Part shown: piece by piece, positions 1 through 5,437 of the stretch
Numbering within the stretch: position 1 is the stretch's first letter
Layout: each line of letters begins with the position of its first letter
NCBI GenBank assembly: GCA_949067325.1
Contig: CARTDZ010000022.1
Location: 1-19,916 of the forward strand
Origin: an uncultured Eubacteriales bacterium
Lineage (GTDB): Bacteria; Bacillota; Clostridia; Christensenellales; UBA1242
DNA length: 19,916 bases
Direction of reading: 5' to 3'
Position numbers and translations under genes: made by a program
The notes under the pieces: model-generated
What the model was told of the DNA's origin: nothing
Seen by the model: only the letters and a program-made list of their open reading frames with translations
The model's database searches: none

Positions 1-43
1 TTGCCATTCGTGACTGGAGTTCAGACGTGTGCTCTTCCGATCT
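1..43. other. Illumina sequencing adapter left on the contig end
   Basis: Bases 10-43 match the 34-base Illumina multiplexing read-2 primer (it begins GTGACTGGAGTTCAGACG and ends GCTCTTCCGATCT). The nine bases before it (TTGCCATTC) would fit a sample index plus the last base of the preceding adapter segment, but that part is a guess. This is not genomic DNA. Any reading frame that starts in it, such as the GTG at 29, is an artefact, and genuine sequence starts at about base 44. Confidence 0.97.
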
Positions 44-244
44 ACAAAGCAAATATTCTCTGAAAACGGATGCGCACTCGGTCTTGAAAAAATTACTGAT
101 GCTGGTGACAAAGTAAAAGAGGTTTTTTCCAACCCAGCTTTATGTGAAAGCATGAAAGCAAATATTTCAAAGTATGCAAGACCAAATTCGTCAAAAAATA
201 TAGTAGAATTTTTAATAAAGGAATCATCAGGCAAAAAAAGTTAA
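44..244 (+). CDS. C-terminal fragment of a probable GT28/MurG-like glycosyltransferase (5' end missing)
   Basis: Only about 66 codons remain. The rest of the gene lies beyond the contig end and was replaced by adapter. The fragment reads SENGCALGLEKI, then KEVFSNPALCESMKANIS, then PNSSKNIVEFLIK. This resembles the last part of the UDP-sugar-binding domain of GT-B enzymes of the MurG / diacylglycerol glycosyltransferase type: a glycine/alanine turn, a helix with 'NP.L...M..N', then a closing helix. Members of that group move sugars from UDP-sugars to membrane lipids at the cytoplasmic face. It ends 18 bases before the next glycosyltransferase on the same strand, so the two are probably co-transcribed. 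The exact acceptor and family cannot be told from such a short piece; only a glycosyltransferase tail is reasonably supported. Confidence 0.5.
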   Translation, partial: TKQIFSENGCALGLEKITDAGDKVKEVFSNPALCESMKANISKYARPNSSKNIVEFLIKESSGKKS

Positions 245-262
245 TAGTGAATAGGAGAAAAG

Positions 263-1069
263 ATGATACCAAAAATCATACACTATGTCTGGCTTGGTAA
301 GGGCGAAAAACCGCCTTTGTTTGAAAAGTGCTTGAAGTCATGGGTAAAAAACTGCCCTGACTATAAAATTATTGAATGGAATGAAACAAACTTTGATTTT
401 TCATGCAGTCGCTATGCACGTGAGGCTTATGAGCAGAAAAAGTTTGGCTTTGTTCCAGACTATATACGCGCCAAGGTTTTATACGACCATGGCGGAATTT
501 ATCTCGATACCGATGTTGAAATTGTGAGATCTTTTGACTCTCTTTTAGAAAATGATTTTTTAATATCGTTTGAAAATGGCGCATATTTGGAAACCGCAAT
601 CTTAGGCTCGTGCAAAGGTCACCCTTTTGCAAAAATGATGGCAGATTTTTATATAGATAAACCATATATCGAGGAAGGAAAAATTGATTACACACCAAGC
701 ACACCAATCTGGACACATTATATTAAAAAGCATTACAATCTGAAACTCAAAAACTCATATCAAAAATTGAAAGCAAATAGAGACGAAAATTCACCAACTA
801 TAACGGTGTTTCCGTCAGAATATTTCTGCCCAATCAACTACACAACAAAAAAAATAAACCAAACAGAAAATACCTATGCAATTCATTATTTCAGCGCAAC
901 TTGGTTTACGGGCGAGCTTAAAACGCGTGAAAAATTTTTGAAATTAATTTATTATACAATTGGTGAAAAGATTTTTACTTTTTTCACAAGGACTTATGTA
1001 AAAAGCGTTGGCAGAAAAATTGAAAAGCATTTGAAAAGAGTTGAAGCAATGAAAAAGACAGAAAGATAA
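263..1069 (+). CDS. GT32-family glycosyltransferase (DXD motif)
   Basis: A complete 268-residue protein. The opening IPKIIHYVWLG is the usual first beta strand of the GT32 (capsular polysaccharide / OCH1-related) sugar transferases. The core segment, ending HGGIYLDTDVEI, carries the DXD metal and nucleotide-sugar site at residues 82-84 (Asp-Thr-Asp). A later HYFSATW segment near residue 213 is the usual histidine/tryptophan C-terminal motif. There is no signal peptide or clear membrane helix. The basic, amphipathic C-terminus (about residues 235-268) could hold it against the membrane. ATG at 263 is preceded by AGGAG at 253-257, five bases away. Family membership implies transfer of a hexose from a nucleotide sugar onto a surface glycan or glycolipid in the cytoplasm; donor and acceptor are unknown. 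The upstream glycosyltransferase tail supports an envelope-glycan locus. Confidence 0.85.
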   Translation: MIPKIIHYVWLGKGEKPPLFEKCLKSWVKNCPDYKIIEWNETNFDFSCSRYAREAYEQKKFGFVPDYIRAKVLYDHGGIYLDTDVEIVRSFDSLLENDFLISFENGAYLETAILGSCKGHPFAKMMADFYIDKPYIEEGKIDYTPSTPIWTHYIKKHYNLKLKNSYQKLKANRDENSPTITVFPSEYFCPINYTTKKINQTENTYAIHYFSATWFTGELKTREKFLKLIYYTIGEKIFTFFTRTYVKSVGRKIEKHLKRVEAMKKTER

Positions 1070-1084
1070 TTTCTGTCTTTTTTT
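1052..1084. terminator. Bidirectional hairpin terminator between convergent genes
   Basis: A perfect 13-bp stem (1052-1064 with 1070-1082) encloses a five-base loop. T residues follow on the plus strand to 1084, and on the minus strand the A-rich left arm reads as a U-tract. The left arm lies inside the last codons of the GT32 gene, and the right arm reaches the stop codon of prfA. One hairpin therefore appears to end both transcripts. Confidence 0.85.
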
Positions 1085-2168
1085 ACGCATTCGCAAGGCG
1101 CTCTGCCCTATCTTTGACAATAAGCGCTTCAATAAACTGCTCAATGTCACCATTTAGCACACCGTCAATGTTGTATGATGTCACATTTACGCGGTGGTCA
1201 GTCACACGGCCTTGAGGATAGTTGTAAGTTCTTACACGTTCAGAGCGATCTCCGCTTCCCACCTGACTGCGACGCTGCTGCTTGTATTCACTGTCTTGCT
1301 GTTCTTTATAATATTCATAAAGTTTTGAACGCAAGATTGAAAAAGCTCTTTCCTTGTTCTTTAACTGGCTACGTTCATCTTGGCAAGCAACCACGATGCC
1401 TGTAGGAATATGCGTGATTCTTATTGCAGACTCAGTTTTGTTGACGTGCTGCCCGCCTGCACCAGAAGCGCGATAGGTGTCAATGCGAAGGTCTTTGTCT
1501 TCGATTTCAACATCAACGTCTTCCACTTCTGGCAAAACTGCCACTGTTGAAGTCGAGGTATGTATGCGGCCTTGCGACTCTGTTTCTGGCACACGTTGAA
1601 CGCGGTGAACACCGCTTTCATACTTAAGCTTGCTGTAAGCACCTTTGCCTTTAACCATAAAAGTCACTTCTTTTATTCCGCCTATTTCTGTTTCGTTGAG
1701 GTCTAGTATTTCAACCTTCCAGCGATTTTTTTCTGCGTAATACTGATACATTCGAAGCAGGACCGAACAAAAAAGTGCCGACTCCTCGCCGCCTGCAGCC
1801 GAACGGATTTCAATAATAGCGTTGTTGTCATCATTTTCATCTTTAGGCAAAAGAAGAAATTTCACCTCTTCCACCTTTTCTTCAATCTTCTTTTTTAAGT
1901 CACCGATCTCTTCATAAAACATATCTCTTAGGTCAACATCTTTTTCGTTTGAATATGCTATTTGGCAACCTTCAAAATCTTTTATCAATTTGTCAAGCTC
2001 GTCATGAGCTGTTGAAATATCTTCAAGCTTTGAACGCTCTTTTACAAGCTTTTTCCACTCCTTGTTGTCTGCTATGATTTCAGGTTTTGAAACAAGCTCG
2101 GTAAGTTCATCAAACCGATCTCTCGCCTTCTGCGTTTTTTCTAAAATTTCTTTCCCCAATTCTTCCAT
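1083..2168 (-). CDS. prfA: Peptide chain release factor 1
   Basis: A 361-residue class I release factor, the usual length (E. coli RF1 is 360). It recognises UAA and UAG in the ribosomal A site and triggers hydrolysis of peptidyl-tRNA. Visible motifs are the codon-reading tripeptide region RVPETESQGRIHTS (PET at 194-196, the Firmicutes form of the E. coli PAT) and the catalytic GGQ at 238-240 within GAGGQHVNKTES. Gln240 is the residue methylated by PrmC. ATG at 2166-2168 follows an AAAGGA site six to seven bases upstream. The first 59 bases of the gene overlap the end of the prmC frame, which suggests translational coupling of the substrate with its methyltransferase. It is the last gene of the minus-strand operon and ends in the shared hairpin terminator. 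Confidence 0.97.
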   Translation of the reverse strand: MEELGKEILEKTQKARDRFDELTELVSKPEIIADNKEWKKLVKERSKLEDISTAHDELDKLIKDFEGCQIAYSNEKDVDLRDMFYEEIGDLKKKIEEKVEEVKFLLLPKDENDDNNAIIEIRSAAGGEESALFCSVLLRMYQYYAEKNRWKVEILDLNETEIGGIKEVTFMVKGKGAYSKLKYESGVHRVQRVPETESQGRIHTSTSTVAVLPEVEDVDVEIEDKDLRIDTYRASGAGGQHVNKTESAIRITHIPTGIVVACQDERSQLKNKERAFSILRSKLYEYYKEQQDSEYKQQRRSQVGSGDRSERVRTYNYPQGRVTDHRVNVTSYNIDGVLNGDIEQFIEALIVKDRAERLANA

Positions 2169-3867
2169 AAATTATCCTTTCTATTTTGTTGTAATCTTTG
2201 ACTATGTGCGTGTCGACAAAACCGCCTTCAATCATAATTTTCTGCACATCTTCAGCCTGACCGATGCCAAGTTCAAAATATAAATATCCGCCTTCTGTCA
2301 GGTGTTTTGGTGCTGATTTGACTATTTTGCGATAGAAGTCAAGTCCATCACCACCGCCATCAAGTGCAAGACGCGGGTCATAATTTTTGACTTCGACATC
2401 AAGCTTTTCAATTTCTTCACTCTTGATGTATGGCGGGTTTGAAACAATTATATCAAACTTTTTGCTTTTTTTCAACTCTAAAAAGAGGTCAGATAAAATA
2501 AAATCCACTTTTACATCATTTTTTTCGGCATTATTTTTGGCTGTGGTGATTGCCGACTTTGAAACGTCAATTCCGCAAACTTTTGATTTTACGTTTTTTG
2601 CAATAGCAATAGCAATGGCTCCACTGCCCGTGCAAAGATCACATATTTCTGGATTGGGCATTGTTCTTGCAAGCCTTACAACTTCTTCCACAAGAATTTC
2701 AGTTTCCATTCTAGGGCTTAAAACTTTGCGATTTACATCAAACCTCAAGCCATAAAAATCAACAAATCCAAAAATACTTGAGATAGGCTCACCTTTGCTT
2801 CTTCGCTCGGTCGCTCTTATAATATCGCGATATTCTTTTTCAGAAACGCTTTTGACAAGCTTGATTTCAGTCCTGTTTTTTCCAAGCACGTTTGCAATCA
2901 GCCAGTCAACATCGCTTTTGTCATAACGCTCGTTATTTAATAGCTTTGTTTGCATTTCAGCCAAAAGTGTGGACATGGATATTTTGTCTTTTTCTTCCAT
3001 TTCGTAATCCTTATCGTAATTCTGTTCTAAGATTGCGACCTTGACAACTTCCTTGTGAGTTACGCTTGGCCTCATTGAAACAAGCCATGCAAAAGCAATA
3101 ACAATTTCTTTCAAACCTTTCACATTTGCCTTTTCGAACACAAAAAGAATTTCAAAGCAAATCGAGAGCACAAGAATGAGAATGCCAAGATTGATTAAAG
3201 GATCAGCCCACCATGCAATCTTAATCGAAATCAATGATATCACAAAAATCGCTGTAAGAAAAGCAAATAATAAGAAATTTAAAAAATTTAGCGGTTGAAA
3301 AATAGAAGCCTTATCAAGTTCTGTCACTTTGTATTTGCAGTTTACGGCCTGAGAACAAGCACCATTGAAGCGATAAATTTCTTGCATAAAAGGCGCAAAT
3401 CTAAGCCCAAGCATAGCCAAATAAAAGACAGCAACACGAAAAATGGCAGTCATAAGATTTAAGAGTGTTTGGCTATGACCTTCGCCAAACGCTTTTTTCA
3501 CGGCAAAAGAAGGCAAAAAGCCTAACACAACAAAAGCAAACAAAAAGCCAACGATCACAGATGCTATGAGCATGACATAAACTGAAGCGACATTGAGCTT
3601 GCTGGCTATTTTGTCGGTAATATTTCTCTCTTCTTCAACCTCGTCATCGAGCGTCGAGCATCGCACAAAAGTTTTGGCAAAATAATAAATGCCTGTGACA
3701 AAATAAATAAGCCCTCTTAAAAAATAAATGTCAAAAAGCTTAAATTTCATTTTGCTTTTAACGCCTTCAACTTTCTTATTGCCGTGACTATTTATTATGG
3801 CTGCGGTAAGCTTGTTTGAAGAAAGGCAACTCACTCCATTTGTGGAAGGAAACAACAACTTGATCAT
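2110..3867 (-). CDS. prmC: Fusion: degenerate DUF1385 membrane domain + release factor glutamine methyltransferase PrmC
   Basis: One unbroken frame of 585 residues from ATG 3865-3867; a TTG at 3889-3891 would add eight residues but has no ribosome-binding site. Residues 1 to about 285 look like the DUF1385 (YqhQ-type) membrane protein: an FLRGL segment near residue 50, about four to six hydrophobic helices, and a YRFNGACSQAVNC stretch where the family normally has YHGAEHK...C. The family's usual GGQAVIEGVMM start is also not recognisable. From about residue 290 (Met-Glu-Glu-Lys) it is a full-length PrmC: a helical substrate-binding region, AdoMet motif I DLCTGSGAIAIA (about 410-421) and catalytic NPPY (477-480). 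PrmC methylates the GGQ glutamine of release factors. In Firmicutes DUF1385 and prmC are normally separate adjacent genes. The 3' end overlaps prfA by 59 bases. PrmC identity is certain; the DUF1385 assignment is probable. Confidence 0.88.
   Translation of the reverse strand: MIKLLFPSTNGVSCLSSNKLTAAIINSHGNKKVEGVKSKMKFKLFDIYFLRGLIYFVTGIYYFAKTFVRCSTLDDEVEEERNITDKIASKLNVASVYVMLIASVIVGFLFAFVVLGFLPSFAVKKAFGEGHSQTLLNLMTAIFRVAVFYLAMLGLRFAPFMQEIYRFNGACSQAVNCKYKVTELDKASIFQPLNFLNFLLFAFLTAIFVISLISIKIAWWADPLINLGILILVLSICFEILFVFEKANVKGLKEIVIAFAWLVSMRPSVTHKEVVKVAILEQNYDKDYEMEEKDKISMSTLLAEMQTKLLNNERYDKSDVDWLIANVLGKNRTEIKLVKSVSEKEYRDIIRATERRSKGEPISSIFGFVDFYGLRFDVNRKVLSPRMETEILVEEVVRLARTMPNPEICDLCTGSGAIAIAIAKNVKSKVCGIDVSKSAITTAKNNAEKNDVKVDFILSDLFLELKKSKKFDIIVSNPPYIKSEEIEKLDVEVKNYDPRLALDGGGDGLDFYRKIVKSAPKHLTEGGYLYFELGIGQAEDVQKIMIEGGFVDTHIVKDYNKIERIIYGRIGERNFRKNAEGERSV
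2998..3012 (-). promoter_or_regulatory. Possible internal ribosome-binding site and start for free PrmC
   Basis: Inside the fused frame, an AAGGA sequence (complement of 3008-3012) stands seven bases before an in-frame ATG (complement of 2998-3000) that opens MEEKDKIS. This is where an ordinary PrmC of about 296 residues would begin. It is a better start signal than either candidate start of the whole fusion, so a soluble PrmC may be made alongside or instead of the fused protein. Such short purine motifs also arise by chance. Confidence 0.45.
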
Positions 3868-3902
3868 GCCACTTTTATTGCCAAATTGCAAAAAAAGTAA
3901 AC

Positions 3903-3930
3903 AAAAAACACGGCCACAACTTTGCCGTGT
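3903..3930 (-). terminator. Intrinsic terminator/attenuator after rpmE
   Basis: On the minus strand, a 7-bp GC-containing stem (ACACGGC 3908-3914 with GCCGTGT 3924-3930), a nine-base loop and a run of six U lie just after the rpmE stop codon. The prmC frame starts only 12-36 bases further on, and I see no good promoter in between. The hairpin therefore probably lets part of the transcription through, lowering prmC-prfA expression relative to the ribosomal protein genes. Confidence 0.8.
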
Positions 3931-3940
3931 CTTGAATTGG

Positions 3941-4147
3941 TTATTTCAAACCATATTTGTTTTTGAATTTTTCAACATTTCCGCTTGTGTCAAGAACCTT
4001 CTTCTTGCCTGTGAAGAATGGGTGACATTTGTTGCAGATGTCAATTGTAAGAGTTTCGCCCTTGCAGTTTGACTTTGTTTTGAAAGTATTTCCACACGCA
4101 CAAGTAACTGTTACTTCGTGGTAGTCTGGATGTATCTTATCTTGCAT
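3941..4147 (-). CDS. rpmE: Large-subunit ribosomal protein L31 (zinc-binding C+ form)
   Basis: A 68-residue protein, close in length and sequence to B. subtilis RpmE: IHPDYHEVTVTCACGNTF at the start, then CNKCHPFFTGK, ending FKNKYGLK. The four ligand cysteines C16, C18, C38 and C41 form the CxC...CxxC zinc site of the type made when zinc is sufficient. L31 bridges the two ribosomal subunits at the central protuberance. ATG at 4145-4147 has an AAGGGGA site about eight bases upstream. It lies 26 bases downstream of rpsR and is followed by an intrinsic terminator. Confidence 0.97.
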   Translation of the reverse strand: MQDKIHPDYHEVTVTCACGNTFKTKSNCKGETLTIDICNKCHPFFTGKKKVLDTSGNVEKFKNKYGLK

Positions 4148-4173
4148 AACTTATTTTCCCCTTTTATATATTT

Positions 4174-4437
4174 TTAGTCTCCAACATATGGAAGAAGTGC
4201 AACGTTTCTTGCTCTTTTGATTGCAACGCAAAGTTCTCTTTGGTGGCAAGCACAAACGCCAGTTTGACGTCTTGGCAAAATTTTGCCTTTTTCAGTGATA
4301 TATTTTCTGATTTTTGCGACGTCTTTATAGTCAATAGTCTTTTCACCAGCAACGCAAAAAGCACAAACTTTTTTCTTGGCTGGCTTGCGGAATTTCTTTA
4401 CAACAACTTTTTCTTCCGCTTTAACTTGTTCGCTCAT
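4174..4437 (-). CDS. rpsR: Small-subunit ribosomal protein S18
   Basis: An 87-residue S18 with the family core YKDVAKIRKYITEKGKILPRR and AIKRARNVALLPY. The N-terminal 20 residues are lysine-rich and flexible. C25, C28, C62 and H65 (CAFC and CACH) are placed like the metal ligands of zinc-containing S18 forms, so this one is probably a zinc protein; C64 and C70 are extra cysteines. S18 pairs with S6 on the 30S platform, matching its position in the rpsF-ssb-rpsR operon. ATG at 4435-4437 follows a very strong AAGGAGG six bases upstream. A promoter-like sequence precedes it in the 78-base gap after ssb. Confidence 0.96.
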   Translation of the reverse strand: MSEQVKAEEKVVVKKFRKPAKKKVCAFCVAGEKTIDYKDVAKIRKYITEKGKILPRRQTGVCACHQRELCVAIKRARNVALLPYVGD

Positions 4438-4462
4438 AATAAGCCTCCTTTTATTAATATTT

Positions 4463-4490
4463 GTTATAATTTTTCTTTATAAATGGTCAA
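4463..4490 (-). promoter_or_regulatory. Internal promoter in front of rpsR
   Basis: Read on the minus strand, TTGACC (4485-4490) is separated by 16 bases from TATAAC (4463-4468), five of six matches to each consensus box. It lies in the 78-base ssb-rpsR gap and would start transcription near 4456, just before the ribosome-binding site of rpsR. It could give extra rpsR-rpmE mRNA independent of rpsF and ssb. Confidence 0.55.
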
Positions 4491-4515
4491 ACCACTACAA
4501 AATTGCCTAAAGCAC

Positions 4516-4932
4516 TTAGAATGGCAAACTATCGTCATCGATAGGTTCGAGTTCAGTGTTAGCCTTTTTAGGCGCTGCTTTTGGTGCTGCAGGCTCGCTT
4601 GCGCCACCTTCAGCAGTTTTTGAACTAAGGAATTCAACCTCGTCAGCAATCACTTCTGTTGTATAACGTTTGCTTCCATCGCTTGCCTCATAAGAAGAAT
4701 TTTGAAGTCTGCCTGTTACGCAGCATTTTGCACCTTTCTTCAAAAACTTGTGGCAAGTTTCACCCAAAGCTCTCCAAACAACAATGTTGAAGAAATCAGC
4801 TTCTCTTTCGCCTTCTGCGTTTTGAAAACGTCTTTGAACGGCAACTGAAAAACGACAAACTGACACGCCACTATTTGTAGTTGCAAGTTCTGGGTCTTTA
4901 GTTAAATTTCCAATTAATATTACTTTATTCAT
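4516..4932 (-). CDS. ssb: Single-stranded DNA-binding protein
   Basis: A 138-residue SSB. Residues 1 to about 105 are the OB fold that coats single-stranded DNA (MNKVILIGNLTKDPEL..., FFNIVVWRALGETC, VTGRLQNSSY). A disordered Ala/Pro/Glu-rich linker follows. The acidic tip DDDSLPF is the docking peptide for replication and repair partners; it has a serine inserted compared with the common DDDLPF. ATG at 4930-4932 has AGGAG about seven bases upstream. It lies between rpsF (25 bases upstream) and rpsR, the conserved Firmicutes arrangement, so it is transcribed mainly from the rpsF promoter. Confidence 0.97.
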   Translation of the reverse strand: MNKVILIGNLTKDPELATTNSGVSVCRFSVAVQRRFQNAEGEREADFFNIVVWRALGETCHKFLKKGAKCCVTGRLQNSSYEASDGSKRYTTEVIADEVEFLSSKTAEGGASEPAAPKAAPKKANTELEPIDDDSLPF

Positions 4933-4957
4933 TTCTTTTCTCCTGTTTTGTCAAATT

Positions 4958-5239
4958 TTATTTCTTAACGAACATTTGACGAACAACACCTTCAGTGATG
5001 TTCATAAGCTTGCTCATCGCGTCAACTTCTGCTGGGTTGAACTCAATGTTCATAAGAACATAAAACCCTTCGTTTTTGAAGTTGATTGGATAAGCCAATT
5101 TTCTCATACCCCATTTGTCAATTCCTTCAACAACGCCGCCCTTGCCTTCAACGTAAGAAGCAAACTTTTTGATAAGCGCTTCGCGTTGTTCTTCAGCAAC
5201 GTCTTTGGAAATGATGTAGAGAAGTTCATACTTATTCAT
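4958..5239 (-). CDS. rpsF: Small-subunit ribosomal protein S6
   Basis: A 93-residue S6 with the ferredoxin-like fold: YELLYIISKDV as the first strand, WGMRKLAYPI, FYVLMNIEF and the C-terminal VVRQMFVKK. S6 forms a heterodimer with S18 and binds the central domain of 16S rRNA. ATG at 5237-5239 follows AAGGAGGT, about six bases upstream. It is the first gene of the operon and is preceded by a structured leader of about 69 bases and a perfect-consensus promoter. Confidence 0.97.
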   Translation of the reverse strand: MNKYELLYIISKDVAEEQREALIKKFASYVEGKGGVVEGIDKWGMRKLAYPINFKNEGFYVLMNIEFNPAEVDAMSKLMNITEGVVRQMFVKK

Positions 5240-5308
5240 ACATATACCTCCTTTTGGACTGATGGTTCTTGCTTTAACACAAGAACAAGGACAGTTTTTT
5301 AACTGCTA
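5240..5308 (-). promoter_or_regulatory. Structured 5' leader of rpsF, possible S6:S18 autoregulatory element
   Basis: The predicted transcript start is near 5308. The leader contains a 7-bp hairpin (5265-5271 with 5280-5286, eight-base loop). The bases at 5292-5296 can either close a 5-bp hairpin at the extreme 5' end (with 5301-5305) or form an outer stem around the main hairpin (5292-5295 with 5258-5261). The two states exclude each other. In many bacteria the rpsF leader binds the S6:S18 complex as feedback control. I cannot find the conserved CCG bulge I would expect there, so this role is inferred from position and structure only. Confidence 0.4.
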
Positions 5309-5314
5309 CTTAAA

Positions 5315-5343
5315 ATTATATCTTCTCTTTGCGAGTTTGTCAA
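5315..5343 (-). promoter_or_regulatory. Perfect-consensus sigma-A promoter of the rpsF operon
   Basis: On the minus strand, TTGACA (5338-5343), a 17-base spacer and TATAAT (5315-5320) match the housekeeping consensus at all twelve positions with ideal spacing. It sits between the terminator of the giant gene and rpsF, as expected for a strongly expressed ribosomal-protein operon. Confidence 0.92.
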
Positions 5344-5391
5344 GAAATTTTTAAAAAACTTTTTTCAAAGCACCAAAATATATTTGCAAGA

Positions 5392-5420
5392 AAAAAAGAC
5401 GCTTTTTTAGCGTCTTTTTT
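5392..5420 (-). terminator. Intrinsic terminator of the giant surface-protein gene
   Basis: A perfect 12-bp stem (5392-5403 with 5409-5420, core GACGCT/AGCGTC) has a five-base loop, and its flanking A/T runs give a U-tract on the minus strand. It lies 17 bases past the stop codon of the giant gene and about 50 bases before the rpsF promoter, insulating the ribosomal operon from a very long transcript. Confidence 0.9.
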
Positions 5421-5437
5421 ATTTTACTTTTCAAATA

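Noticed and set aside
29..43. GTG start and first five codons of the upstream partial gene
   Set aside because: They lie within the adapter sequence, so the true gene is an open-ended 5' partial beginning at about base 44.
1083..2168. PET in place of PAT in RF1 as a codon-specificity change
   Set aside because: PET is the normal form in Firmicutes RF1 such as B. subtilis, so nothing unusual is implied.
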